Assembly (NCBI GenBank): GCA_016932575.1
Contig: JAFGCO010000056.1
Span: 124,001 to 188,000 of the forward strand
Direction: 5' to 3'
Length of the DNA: 64,000 bases
DNA from: a bacterium
GTDB lineage: Bacteria; Zhuqueibacterota; QNDG01; JAFGCO01
Under the pieces are notes generated by a model. That model was not told the origin of the DNA and ran no database searches. It saw nothing but the letters and a program-made list of their open reading frames with translations. The translations under genes and the position numbers were made by a program. Position 1 is the stretch's first letter; every line of letters begins with the position of its first letter. Positions 1 through 9,147 of the stretch are shown in pieces.

Positions 1-448
1 CTGAGTGGGTTTGCAGAAAGATTTTACAAGGTCGGTCATTGGGTGCATTAAAAGGGATTTGAATTTCAATACGCCCCTTTGTTCCGAAAATATGAACACG
101 CTGATAATTTACAATCTGTGTCGAGCAAGTAAATAGAGAGGTCCCTGTTTCAAATTGCAATAGGACGGAAACCATTCGATCTGTCTGAAATCGCGGATCG
201 ATGTCGAGCCTGCCAAGCACATGACTGGGTTCTTCTCCAAAGATAAAACGTGACAGAGAGACAGGATAACATCCAATATCCATCAATCCCCCTCCGCCAA
301 TGTCCGCTTTATTGCGTATATTTTCCGGATCCATATTGAAATAGGAAAAAAAGGATTGAATCGTTCGCAATTCTCCGATTCTTCCTTTCTCTACCCATGA
401 TTTTGCAGTCAACCACTGGGGATGAAAGCGGTACATAAAAGCTTCCAT
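1..448 (-). pseudogene. Gfo/Idh/MocA oxidoreductase, N-terminally truncated remnant
   Basis: The minus-strand reading frame from position 448 to the window edge encodes the middle part of a Gfo/Idh/MocA NAD(P)-dependent sugar dehydrogenase. It starts with the family signature MEAFMYRFHPQW and continues through GGGGLMDIGCYPVSLSRF, the substrate-binding domain. The whole N-terminal Rossmann domain (about 100 residues) is missing. Family-like residues appear to continue upstream of the ATG (EEFIK, stop at 467-469, FPDVKI) up to the neighbouring transporter gene. A good Shine-Dalgarno with ATG at 493-495 opens only a short out-of-frame peptide. I read this as a decayed or rearranged gene. A short functional gene, or an assembly join, cannot be excluded. 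The 3' end lies outside the window. Confidence 0.6.
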
Positions 449-503
449 AATTTTGACGTCTGGAAATTATTTAATAAATTCTTCTTTGCGTTCATGATTC
501 TCC

Positions 504-1814
504 TTATACATCCGAAAACGATTCAATCGAATTATCCAGCCGTCCGATCACGATACCGCCTGACGCATCACCCCAAACATTCACAGCTGTGCGAAACTGA
601 TCCAGAATCCGGTCAATGGCCAAAATAAGACCGATCCCCTCGAGAGGAAGCCCTGCAGCCGTAAGTACAATACCCATGGTGACCAGACCTGCACCGGGAA
701 TAGCCGCAGCTCCAATGGCAGCCAAAGTGGCTGTAATAAAAATAATCATCTGAGTGCCCAGTGACAGCGGAAATCCCAATAATTCGGCAATAAAAATAAC
801 AGCCACGGATTCGTAGAGTGCTGTACCATCCATATTCACTGTGGCACCCAGCGGCAGAACAAAATTTCCGATTTTCCGATGAACTCCGGCTTTTTTTTCA
901 AGGCAATCCAGAGTAATCGGCAGTGTAGCTATGCTCGACGCCGTAGACCAGGCTGTGAGTATGGCAGGCAGCATGGCCTTAAAGAGCCGATAAGGATTAT
1001 ATCGTCCGATCAGAAACACCAGAAGCGGCAATGTGATGCAGGCATGTATGATAAGACCAATCAAAACAGTCATTGCATACTTTCCCAGCGCAATAATCGC
1101 CTGAAAACCCAAATCAGTCATCAATGTCGCCACAAGAAAAAAAATGCAGTAGGGTGCAATTTTCATAATTAATATTATTGAGCGTGTCATGATCCGGTCC
1201 AGACTCTCTATGACCCTGATGAAAGGTTCTGAGGACTTACCTAACAGTGCGGTGACAACCGCAATGAATATCGTAAAGAAAATGACCTGAAGAATATCTG
1301 CATTGACCATAGCCTTTACAGGATTGGTTGGAATCATATGAACAAACGTTTCAAGAATAATGAGGATTGAGCTGCGCTGCCCTACACCTTCCCTGATCAC
1401 ATGTTCAGGCACTTCCATGGTTTCTTTTAATGCGGATACAGTCGCAGAGTCGAATCCTCTTCCCGGGTGAATCAGATTGACTAAAATAATCCCTACAAGA
1501 ACAGCCAGTGCAGTCGTCGCCAAATAATAAACAACCGTGTTTAGGCCGATTTCTTTAAGCTCACGAATATTGCCCAGATTCACAATAGACATAAAAATCG
1601 ATGCGAATACCAGTGGAATAATCAGCATTTGTAATAATCGGATGAAAATCTCTCCGCCCAGTTGAAAAACAGTTTTTGTCACATCAATCGGTCCTTCTGA
1701 AACACCAGACGCAGCCGTTTGATTTAAAACAATCCCCAATATTAATCCAGCACCGATCCCGATTAAGATCTGCCACTGCAAATCCAGATTTTTCCATGAA
1801 CATAATTTTGCCAA
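504..1814 (-). CDS. Dicarboxylate/amino acid:cation symporter (DAACS family)
   Basis: This 436-residue inner-membrane protein is a glutamate/aspartate or C4-dicarboxylate symporter of the GltP/GltPh type, coupled to sodium or protons. Visible family motifs are the HP1 serine-rich hairpin (AWSTASSIATLPIT, about 288-301), NMDGTALYE (327-335), the HP2 loop IPGAG (372-376) and the TM8 motif DRILDQFRTAVNVWGDA (401-417). Arg408 aligns with Arg397 of GltPh, which binds the side-chain carboxylate, so an acidic substrate is likely. The start is TTG, chosen because AAGGA lies 8 bases upstream and no in-frame ATG precedes the first helix. It sits alone between the Gfo/Idh remnant and the rhomboid gene. 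Confidence 0.93.
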   Translation of the reverse strand: MAKLCSWKNLDLQWQILIGIGAGLILGIVLNQTAASGVSEGPIDVTKTVFQLGGEIFIRLLQMLIIPLVFASIFMSIVNLGNIRELKEIGLNTVVYYLATTALAVLVGIILVNLIHPGRGFDSATVSALKETMEVPEHVIREGVGQRSSILIILETFVHMIPTNPVKAMVNADILQVIFFTIFIAVVTALLGKSSEPFIRVIESLDRIMTRSIILIMKIAPYCIFFLVATLMTDLGFQAIIALGKYAMTVLIGLIIHACITLPLLVFLIGRYNPYRLFKAMLPAILTAWSTASSIATLPITLDCLEKKAGVHRKIGNFVLPLGATVNMDGTALYESVAVIFIAELLGFPLSLGTQMIIFITATLAAIGAAAIPGAGLVTMGIVLTAAGLPLEGIGLILAIDRILDQFRTAVNVWGDASGGIVIGRLDNSIESFSDV

Positions 1815-1860
1815 CCGAATATTCCTTATAATATTTATTCCATTTCAATGAATATTTTGT

Positions 1861-1885
1861 AAAAAAAATAACAGGATTCTGTATT
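1861..1885 (-). terminator. Weak intrinsic terminator candidate after the rhomboid gene
   Basis: On the minus strand a short hairpin (ACAG, 4-base loop, CTGT, extendable with a bulge) is followed by a T-rich run. It lies between the rhomboid stop and the symporter start. The stem is short, so this is only a candidate. Confidence 0.3.
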
Positions 1886-1952
1886 TTCGTTTTTTCAAAA
1901 TCTGACTCAGGCCATCGTCAATTAAAATCTTCATAAGGCCTATCAATCTTAA

Positions 1953-2654
1953 TCATCGCAATCGTAACACTCTTCGTCGCTTTTCAAAAAATAATATCAG
2001 CACCATGCCTGCTATAAATCCGCCGATGTGCGCAAACCAGGCAACACCGCTTCCGGTTTCTCCCCGGCTTCCCAATCCGCTGAGTAGCTGCATTAAGAAC
2101 CAGACACCAAGCATGACCGGTGCGGGCACTTTAAAAACACGAACAATAAATATAAAGAAGAAAAGCAAATGTACTCTGGCCCTTGGAAACCGTAAAAAAT
2201 AGGCGCCCAGAACTCCAGAAATAGCGCCACTGGCGCCTACCATGGGAATTTTTGAATCCGGAGAAAACGCAATATGTGATAATGCGGCCACAACACCGCA
2301 CAACAAATAAAATCCAATAAACCGTGTATGCCCGGTTAATGCTTCCACATTATCAGCGAAAATCCAGAGAAAAAGCATATTACCAATAAGATGCAGCAAT
2401 CCGCCATGTAAAAACATGGAAGTAAAAAGTGTAAGTATATTGGGAATGGGAGATTGAAATTCCCATTTTAAATCTGGCAATTCCTGAAAATGCACAATCT
2501 CCCACGGTATAGCCCCAAACCGATACAATAATGCCTGAGCTTGTTCTCCCTGCATTATCTGAATAATAAACAGCCCGACATTCACAACAAGAATCAGAAT
2601 GGTAATAAAAGGAAATATACGCTTCTGGTTTTCATCTCGGATAGGAATCAGCAT
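1953..2654 (-). CDS. Rhomboid family intramembrane serine protease
   Basis: A six-helix rhomboid protease that cleaves transmembrane substrates within the bilayer. The catalytic pair is visible as Ser142 in GASG and His209 in AHIGG; the oxyanion-side HxxxN motif is at His88-Asn92 (HLIGN). The size (233 residues) fits bacterial rhomboids without extra domains; the basic tail (EKRRRVLRLR) should lie in the cytoplasm. Three start codons occur in a row (GTG, ATG, ATG). The third is best placed, 5 bases from GAGG. The gene starts 7 bases after the M23 peptidase stop, so the two are probably co-transcribed. No substrate can be inferred from the neighbours. Confidence 0.93.
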   Translation of the reverse strand: MLIPIRDENQKRIFPFITILILVVNVGLFIIQIMQGEQAQALLYRFGAIPWEIVHFQELPDLKWEFQSPIPNILTLFTSMFLHGGLLHLIGNMLFLWIFADNVEALTGHTRFIGFYLLCGVVAALSHIAFSPDSKIPMVGASGAISGVLGAYFLRFPRARVHLLFFFIFIVRVFKVPAPVMLGVWFLMQLLSGLGSRGETGSGVAWFAHIGGFIAGMVLILFFEKRRRVLRLR

Positions 2655-2661
2655 CATCACC

Positions 2662-4692
2662 TCATTGCATTATATAAAACGGATAGTGTCTCCTTATAAA
2701 ATTATCAGCGCGGTCACGGATCAAAATGTCAAGCCAATGTATGCCCGGTTCCAACCGATCAAACGAATCCACCCGGGCGCTCTTTTCTTCCGGATCATAT
2801 TCCACAATCTGAGGATTTCCATCAATCTGAATTTGATAATTCTCTTCTCCTGAAATACCCGACAGAGAGTCATTAAATTTAAACCAGACTTTAAAATGAT
2901 CTCCCGATACAATCTGACCAGAATCCGGATTGATGAAATACAGAACCGGATTCATTGTATCCTGCAATACTGTGAATCCATTTAATAATCGCGTATTTGC
3001 ACTTAAAATGCCACGGTTTTTATCCAGTTTGCTTGAAATATAACACGATTCCCCATCATCCCCGGCATAGATGCCCACCCCCCTGAATAAATTACTGCCT
3101 TTGGGAATGGCGATTTGAATCTTGATCTGCCGTTTTATAAATATATCATTCGGAAAAATTGAATAGGTGGAATAGTGACCCGTTGATTTTTTTTGAGTAT
3201 CTACACATAACCAGACCGGTTCGCTGAGCGTGTTTGGAGGAATAGTACATCGAAACCGACGGTCCCGGGACCATATGATCCCGCCGTTTTGATCCGCATA
3301 AAAAACTTGGGTTGTATCCTGCAAAACCGGGACGGATTGTGTCTCGACCTTGACCTGGCAAACCATCTCTCCCTGAAAGGACAAATCGAGTGGCAGGACA
3401 CTCACAAATTCTCCTGAACCATTGAAATGCATAGGTATGGAAGTATGTATTTTTCCATTCAACCAGACCAGCAACCTTGGAAATGCATTAATGGCATTTT
3501 TTGTTTTAAATGCAAACCGAACAAAATTATTCATCCATGTTTTTGTCAAGACGCATTGCCTGACTTCCTGAGATTTTACAGACAAGCACTGCTGGCGGGA
3601 TCGAATGACTTCTGAAAGAGGCGTGACTTTCAACTGAAACCGGATAGTGCTTATATTTCCCCAATAATCTTCAGCTTCAATACGAATATGATTAAGACCC
3701 GATAAATGATGAATATGATATTCAGGAATTGAGGAATGATTTAAACGGAAAGGCGGATGCCAGCATTTCAGCACACCTGCACCGGAATAATCCGGTGAGT
3801 TAAAACCGAGGGTATTTCCGGGAGGCACATAAAGATTAATAAATTCTTGACCCATTTGTTTTCGCAGTCGCAAATCACGATCCAAATCAATTAAACCAGT
3901 CTCCGAATACCGAAATGTCCGATAACTTTTTTGAAAAGCAAGTGCGCCATTGACATATAATCGCAGAGACGCTGGGGAAAATCTGTTCGGAGAACCATCA
4001 GCCTGATCATATACAGAAACCGAAATCCCGACTTTTCCCCAGACATCTAATGGAAATTCAGAGATGATATCATCCGACCGACGATTAAATATTTTATGGA
4101 TAAAATCACCATCAACATGAGAACCGTATTCCATGGGCTTTAAGGCAACTGATTCTATCATGGGCGGGGTTGTATCTTGAATCCGGTAACCCAATTGCAG
4201 AGGATTAAACGGCCGGTTTTCTTCATCCCGAACTTCAAAATGTAAATGAGGCACACCCGTTCCGGTTTTACCTGTATAGCCAATTAATTCTCCGGATTGA
4301 ACAGGAAAATCCTGAGGACCGAAATAAAGATCCTGCTCGTATCGCATTTGCAAACGCTGCTGATTTTTTATCTTCATTTCCAGTTTTGTTTCAAATCCGG
4401 AAAGATGGCCATACACCGCAGTCCAGCCATTATACAATTGCAGATAAATTGCTTTTCCATATCCGTATGGTGAAACGAGAATTCGTTTAATATAACCAGA
4501 ACCGATCGCAAAAACCTGATATCCTTCCTGTCCCCATGTTTTAATATCAATTCCTGCATGAAAATGTCCCGGCCGGTATTCACAAAACGACGAACTCATC
4601 AACTGACTGGCATCTGTCGGCCAAACATAGGACTGGGAATATATAAAATGAATCGGCAGAAATAAGAGGAATAGTGTAATTTTACATTTCAT
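2662..4692 (-). CDS. Exported M23 family metallopeptidase with long C-terminal region
   Basis: A predicted periplasmic or surface peptidoglycan endopeptidase of 676 residues. It has a signal peptide (first about 20 residues, ending near YSQS) and an M23 (lysostaphin/LytM) domain. The zinc ligands are intact: His45-Asp49 (HAGID), His96 (YGHLS) and His149/His151 (HLHFE). The remaining roughly 500 residues contain no motif I recognise and look like a series of beta-rich domains. Many M23 enzymes lack such a tail. An upstream in-frame start at 4788 would place 32 non-signal residues inside the MBL gene, so the ATG before MKCKITLFLL was chosen. It follows the MBL-fold gene by 10 bases. Confidence 0.88.
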   Translation of the reverse strand: MKCKITLFLLFLPIHFIYSQSYVWPTDASQLMSSSFCEYRPGHFHAGIDIKTWGQEGYQVFAIGSGYIKRILVSPYGYGKAIYLQLYNGWTAVYGHLSGFETKLEMKIKNQQRLQMRYEQDLYFGPQDFPVQSGELIGYTGKTGTGVPHLHFEVRDEENRPFNPLQLGYRIQDTTPPMIESVALKPMEYGSHVDGDFIHKIFNRRSDDIISEFPLDVWGKVGISVSVYDQADGSPNRFSPASLRLYVNGALAFQKSYRTFRYSETGLIDLDRDLRLRKQMGQEFINLYVPPGNTLGFNSPDYSGAGVLKCWHPPFRLNHSSIPEYHIHHLSGLNHIRIEAEDYWGNISTIRFQLKVTPLSEVIRSRQQCLSVKSQEVRQCVLTKTWMNNFVRFAFKTKNAINAFPRLLVWLNGKIHTSIPMHFNGSGEFVSVLPLDLSFQGEMVCQVKVETQSVPVLQDTTQVFYADQNGGIIWSRDRRFRCTIPPNTLSEPVWLCVDTQKKSTGHYSTYSIFPNDIFIKRQIKIQIAIPKGSNLFRGVGIYAGDDGESCYISSKLDKNRGILSANTRLLNGFTVLQDTMNPVLYFINPDSGQIVSGDHFKVWFKFNDSLSGISGEENYQIQIDGNPQIVEYDPEEKSARVDSFDRLEPGIHWLDILIRDRADNFIRRHYPFYIMQ

Positions 4693-4702
4693 AAAAAATT
4701 GG

Positions 4703-5320
4703 CTACTCAGATTCCTGTTCCAATACCATTGACCGAACATGCGATAATCGACTAAACCGTTCTGCATCTGTACGGTACCCTGCCACACTTCCCCAATGAA
4801 TCGGTATAGCCAATTTCGGATGTATGATCTCTGCTGCCTCTGCAGCTTCCTGAGCGTTCATCGTATAGGTACCGCCAACCGGTAGAAATGCCACATCTGC
4901 CCTGATATTACTCATTTCAGGAATCACATCTGTGTCACCAGCATGGTACAACCGGGTATCATCCACTGTCAAAATATACCCAACATATTGGCGGTCTTTC
5001 GGGTGATATGCTTTATTTACGTTGTAAGCGGGAACCACGTCTACTGAAATTGTCTGAAAATCGAGGTGGTCACCTGGTTTTACTCCATATACCTGTCCGA
5101 TAAACTGCCCAGTATTCTTTTCCGGCACAATAAAAATCGTATCTTCCGTACGAATTTTTTGAATATCTTTTGTCGAAAGATGGTCATAATGTTCATGGGT
5201 AATGAAAATAAAATCAGCGGGTTCTTTACTGGAGATGTGATAGGGATCAATATAGATAACCGCATTCCCTGTGATTTTTATACATGCATGACCCAGCCAG
5301 TGAATATCATCAATATCCAT
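4703..5320 (-). CDS. Metal-dependent hydrolase, MBL fold (UlaG/UPF0173-like)
   Basis: A 205-residue cytoplasmic metallo-beta-lactamase-fold hydrolase. The metal-binding motif THEHYDH is at 41-47, with further ligands in HAGDTD (126-131) and PIHWG (173-177). This pattern matches the UPF0173/UlaG-like group, whose substrates are mostly undefined. E. coli UlaG acts on L-ascorbate 6-phosphate, but nothing nearby points to ascorbate use. It stands between ispG (69 bases upstream) and the M23 peptidase (10 bases downstream), on the same strand as both. Confidence 0.88.
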   Translation of the reverse strand: MDIDDIHWLGHACIKITGNAVIYIDPYHISSKEPADFIFITHEHYDHLSTKDIQKIRTEDTIFIVPEKNTGQFIGQVYGVKPGDHLDFQTISVDVVPAYNVNKAYHPKDRQYVGYILTVDDTRLYHAGDTDVIPEMSNIRADVAFLPVGGTYTMNAQEAAEAAEIIHPKLAIPIHWGSVAGYRTDAERFSRLSHVRSMVLEQESE

Positions 5321-5389
5321 GATAAACTCCTGAAGGTTTATGTGTATCTCATCATTATATATTCAACATGTAAGTGATTATTCAAACAA

Positions 5390-6454
5390 TCAATCAGATT
5401 CTCGCCACGACTCAACTTCCTTCACAAGCCGTGATAAAATATCTTTCTCGGGTATCTTTTCCACGACCTCGCCTTTTCGAAAAAGAAGCGCGGTTCCTTT
5501 GCCACAAGCGACACCAATGTCAGCAGTTCTGGCTTCTCCGGGGCCATTTACAGCACAGCCCATGACAGCAACTGTTATCGGTTTTTTAATATGAGACAAG
5601 GCCGACTCAACTGTTTCTGCAATTTCAACGATATTTGCCTGAGTTCTTCCGCAGGTTGGACAGGATATCAGTGTAATACCCGTTTTTCGTAGTTCCAATG
5701 CACGTAAAATATCAAATCCCGCTTTCACTTCCTGAACAGGATCACCGGTTAATGATACACGGATCGTATCTCCAATACCTTCGGACAGCAATGCGCCAAT
5801 ACCCACTGAAGATCTCAGAATACCCTGGCGGGACGTCCCCGCTTCTGTCACTCCCAGATGAATCGGATATTGTATCTTTTCTGAAATCAGCCGGTTGGTT
5901 TCGATCATTAAAGGCACATGACTCGCTTTCACAGATATAACCAGATCCTGAAATTCAATTGACGTACAGATCCCTATGTGTCGGATAGCGCTTTCAACCA
6001 GCGCTTCCGCACAGACTTGTCCGTACTTATCCAGGAGATCTTTCTCCAGTGATCCGGAATTAACGCCAATTCTTACAGGAATACCATATTCCTTTGCTTT
6101 CTTTAAAACGGACTTCACCCGTTGTTCCGAACCGATATTTCCCGGATTAATTCGTATTTTATCCGCGCCATTTTCTATGGATTGAATCGCCAGACGGTAA
6201 TCAAAATGGATATCTGCAACAAGAGGAATACTGATTTGTTCTTTAATTGAACGGAGGGCCTGAGCTGCTTCTGAACTGGGAACAGCGACACGGACAATTT
6301 CACACCCGGCTTCCTGCAACTGCTTAATCTGAGCAACCGTTGATGAAATATCCTCTGTTTTTGTACATGTCATAGATTGAACACTGACCGGAGCATTTCC
6401 ACCGATTTTAACCGTGCCGACATTGACCGGTCTGGTTTTTTTACGCTGAATCAT
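5390..6454 (-). CDS. ispG: 4-hydroxy-3-methylbut-2-enyl diphosphate synthase (IspG/GcpE)
   Basis: IspG reduces methylerythritol cyclodiphosphate to HMBPP in the MEP pathway of isoprenoid synthesis. The three [4Fe-4S] cysteines are at 265 and 268 (SCPTCGRTQ) and 300 (MGCAVNGPGEA), with the conserved glutamate just after. The N-terminal TIM barrel contains VADIHFDYRLA and KIRINPGNIG. The length (354 residues) is that of the short bacterial form. The ATG giving MIQRKKTRPVNVG matches the family N-terminus; a TTG 7 codons upstream is possible. This is the only MEP-pathway gene in the window. Confidence 0.97.
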   Translation of the reverse strand: MIQRKKTRPVNVGTVKIGGNAPVSVQSMTCTKTEDISSTVAQIKQLQEAGCEIVRVAVPSSEAAQALRSIKEQISIPLVADIHFDYRLAIQSIENGADKIRINPGNIGSEQRVKSVLKKAKEYGIPVRIGVNSGSLEKDLLDKYGQVCAEALVESAIRHIGICTSIEFQDLVISVKASHVPLMIETNRLISEKIQYPIHLGVTEAGTSRQGILRSSVGIGALLSEGIGDTIRVSLTGDPVQEVKAGFDILRALELRKTGITLISCPTCGRTQANIVEIAETVESALSHIKKPITVAVMGCAVNGPGEARTADIGVACGKGTALLFRKGEVVEKIPEKDILSRLVKEVESWRESD

Positions 6455-6522
6455 GATATTATATCCAACAATCAATCATGTCTGTTTATCAAGATACAAA
6501 AGAGAAACGAAGATTCCAAAAC

Positions 6523-7050
6523 TCACTTTTCATTCTGAACAGAAAAATCATGCTCAATTACGAACAAAGCATCATGAATGATATTTTTCATCGCTTGAAA
6601 TGCAATTGTTTCAGGTAAATCCGATATTGGAAACCATGTCCATTGATCAAATTCATCCGATCGATTTTGGGGATCATTGTGTATCTGGCAAAGGTAAACA
6701 ATATTCAAAATGGGTATTTGTTTATCGGTATCATAATAATCCGGATAAAAACCCAGCTGTCGAAAATGACTGAGTGTGCATCCGATTTCCTCCCGGATTT
6801 CTCTCTGTAATGCCTGATCGGGATGTTCTCCGATTTCCATGAAACCGCCAGGAAAATCCCATTTCCCCTTACCGGGCGGTGTTAATCTCCGGATAAAAAG
6901 GATATTCTGTTTTTGATAAATCACACCGGTAACACAAGGACGTGGATTGTTGTAATAGGTCCATCCGCATGAATGGCAAACAGAATGTTGGAATCCTTCT
7001 TTGAGTATTTTCTTTAAATTTGCGCCGCATTTCAAGCAGTACTGGTTCAT
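6523..7050 (-). CDS. Nudix hydrolase with N-terminal zinc ribbon
   Basis: A 175-residue Nudix pyrophosphohydrolase. Residues 1-30 form a zinc ribbon (Cys5, Cys8, Cys25, Cys28). The Nudix box lies at 68-90, running from GGFMEIGE through REIREEIG and matching GX5EX7REUXEEXGU in full. Zinc-ribbon Nudix proteins include NudC-like NADH pyrophosphatases, but this one lacks the SQPWPFPxS hallmark of NudC. The substrate is therefore open; an ADP-ribose or NAD-type nucleotide is a guess. A 100-base AT-rich gap separates it from the glycosyltransferase upstream, and it probably has its own promoter there. Confidence 0.9.
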   Translation of the reverse strand: MNQYCLKCGANLKKILKEGFQHSVCHSCGWTYYNNPRPCVTGVIYQKQNILFIRRLTPPGKGKWDFPGGFMEIGEHPDQALQREIREEIGCTLSHFRQLGFYPDYYDTDKQIPILNIVYLCQIHNDPQNRSDEFDQWTWFPISDLPETIAFQAMKNIIHDALFVIEHDFSVQNEK

Positions 7051-7150
7051 AACAGTATCGCTTGTTTTAATATTAATAGTGAATAAAATATTACATGTTT
7101 GTTATTTTATACTTTATTTGCGTACACGTGCTCCGATGCGTTCAGGCTGT

Positions 7151-8284
7151 CTAAAACGACTCATTATAATGATCGGCTTCCCTGTTTACCCATCGGAAAA
7201 AAATTTCATGATCTTCACCCACCTTATCCCATGAATAATAGGTTCGCACACGTTGAATGCATTTCTGCGGCAGGGATTTTTTATATTTTCCATAATAATG
7301 ATGGGCCTCTTCCAATTGAGACAGCAGGCTGCCTTCGGTCTTACTCCAGAGCAGTCCATACCCACCAAGCACTTCCCGATTAAAGCGCACATTGTGAGCG
7401 ATAATAATATTACCGCAGGCCATGGCTTTTAGTAAAGAAGGATTGGTCCCCCCTACTTCATGACCATGCAGATAAAGATAGGCATGCAGATGGAGTTGTT
7501 CAATATGGCCTTCTTCATAAACCGGACCCAGAAAAATAACACGGTCATCACGGACTTCCTGTAATTTCTCATAATAAGGACTTTTATAATTGGCACCGCC
7601 GGCAATAACCAGCTTCTTTTGAAGTGAAGAACGAACAAATTCCCGAATAATGATATCAATATTATTTTCCGGCTCCATGCGGCAAGCCACCAGGCAGTAT
7701 TCTCCGGGGGTGAGGCCGTATTTTTTTACAATTTCAGGATACCGTTCGTGAATAATCTCTCCGCCATTGGTAAGAAAAACCGTTTCTTTATTATAATTCT
7801 CCAGATAATACTTTTTTAATTCATAGGAGTCTGACACGAGATGTTTACCGATTTTTCGCGCGATCCAGTAATTAAATTTCAGAAAATTGCGTGCAAACCA
7901 CCCCCATTTCCGGCGAATCCAGTCGAGGCCATCAGTATTGATCACCAAAGTCCGCCGTAACAGATAATGTGGCAGATACACCAAGGAACTCCGGCAACCA
8001 AGGACATAATAAAGATCAAACCTCCCAAGAAACAGTAAAGCATATATACTGCTAAGCAATTCATGTATAAATGTTTCGGTTGTTTTTCCATAAATTGTAG
8101 GTAAATACACCAAACGAACGCCATCAATTTTTTCTGGTCGATCCGGTAAAGAATATTTTGGCATGCAAAAAACTGTCACTTCGTGGCCTTTGGCTGCCAG
8201 CCTGGGTGCCAAATTTGTCACAAATGTATCGAAACCACCCCACTTGGCAGGAATACCCCGGGCACCAAAAATTGCAATTTTCAT
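7151..8284 (-). CDS. DUF1972-type family 1 glycosyltransferase
   Basis: A 377-residue GT-B glycosyltransferase. The N-terminal signature IFGARGIPAKWGGFDTF is typical of the DUF1972 glycosyltransferase group, often annotated as rhamnosyltransferases. The C-terminal half has the nucleotide-sugar domain (LVACRMEPENN, then GGTNPSLLKAMACG). No membrane segment is seen; it would act at the cytoplasmic face on a lipid-linked glycan. It overlaps the rfbD stop by 4 bases (ATGA), which implies translational coupling. With RfbD and the RfbC-like gene upstream, transfer of a deoxyhexose such as rhamnose is the most economical guess, not a demonstrated role. Confidence 0.88.
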   Translation of the reverse strand: MKIAIFGARGIPAKWGGFDTFVTNLAPRLAAKGHEVTVFCMPKYSLPDRPEKIDGVRLVYLPTIYGKTTETFIHELLSSIYALLFLGRFDLYYVLGCRSSLVYLPHYLLRRTLVINTDGLDWIRRKWGWFARNFLKFNYWIARKIGKHLVSDSYELKKYYLENYNKETVFLTNGGEIIHERYPEIVKKYGLTPGEYCLVACRMEPENNIDIIIREFVRSSLQKKLVIAGGANYKSPYYEKLQEVRDDRVIFLGPVYEEGHIEQLHLHAYLYLHGHEVGGTNPSLLKAMACGNIIIAHNVRFNREVLGGYGLLWSKTEGSLLSQLEEAHHYYGKYKKSLPQKCIQRVRTYYSWDKVGEDHEIFFRWVNREADHYNESF

Positions 8285-9147
8285 AAAGAGTCTACCTCAG
8301 TTGTCGTTAGAAAATGGTTTAAGGCTGTTTTCCACTCTGCAATAATATTAATGCCGGCAGCCTTTAACCTGGAATTTTCAAGTACGGAATAATGCGGACG
8401 TTTCACAGCGGGTGGAAAATCTGCTACTTTTGCCGGCTGGACCTTTACCGGATACTTCAGGATATCAAATATCGCCTGGGCAAATTCATGCCATGAACAG
8501 GCGCCTTCACAGGTGACATGAAATAATCCCTGACAATCATGATCCATCATGACATTCAGCTGCCGGCTGATTTCAGTGGTTGATGTTGGCGTCAAGATTT
8601 CATCAGTGACCACCCGAATAGGCTTTCCATCCCGATAGAGTTGCAGCATTGTGTTAATAAAATTACTGCCCTTGCCAATGCATCTGGTTTTGCCGTAAAT
8701 ACCCGATACCCTTACAATGATATGTCGGTCGCAAATGGCAGAAACAAAATATTCTCCCGCCAGTTTTGTATTGGCGTACACATTTAACGGATGGGGTAAA
8801 TCCTTCTCTGTATATGCCGTTTGCTTCTTGCCGTCAAAAACATAATCCGTACTGATATGCACCAGTTTAGCTCCGGTTGCCTGTGCAGTTAAAGCCAGGT
8901 TTCTTGCTCCCAGGGCATTGACTTCAAATGCCCGAACGGGATCTTCTTCACATTTGGGAACATGATGAAAGGCAGCTGTATTGATGACCACATTCGGACG
9001 ATGCTCTTGAAAAAGAGAATGGACCACATCCAAATTGACAATATCACCGTCTAAAAATGTCAAAGGAATGACATGTGATTTTTTCTGAAACTGCTCTGCA
9101 AGATCCGTACCCAGCTGCCCATCCGCTCCCACAATCATTAATCGCAT
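8281..9147 (-). CDS. rfbD: dTDP-4-dehydrorhamnose reductase (RfbD-like SDR)
   Basis: An extended short-chain dehydrogenase of 288 residues that would reduce dTDP-4-dehydrorhamnose to dTDP-L-rhamnose. It shows the nucleotide-binding start GADGQLGTDL, the family motif STDYVFDG (99-106) and the catalytic pair Tyr124/Lys128 (YANTK). It overlaps the epimerase upstream by 10 bases and the glycosyltransferase downstream by 4. RfbA and RfbB, which make its precursor, are not in the window. Related dTDP-deoxysugar reductases share these motifs, so the exact sugar is uncertain. Confidence 0.88.
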   Translation of the reverse strand: MRLMIVGADGQLGTDLAEQFQKKSHVIPLTFLDGDIVNLDVVHSLFQEHRPNVVINTAAFHHVPKCEEDPVRAFEVNALGARNLALTAQATGAKLVHISTDYVFDGKKQTAYTEKDLPHPLNVYANTKLAGEYFVSAICDRHIIVRVSGIYGKTRCIGKGSNFINTMLQLYRDGKPIRVVTDEILTPTSTTEISRQLNVMMDHDCQGLFHVTCEGACSWHEFAQAIFDILKYPVKVQPAKVADFPPAVKRPHYSVLENSRLKAAGINIIAEWKTALNHFLTTTEVDSL

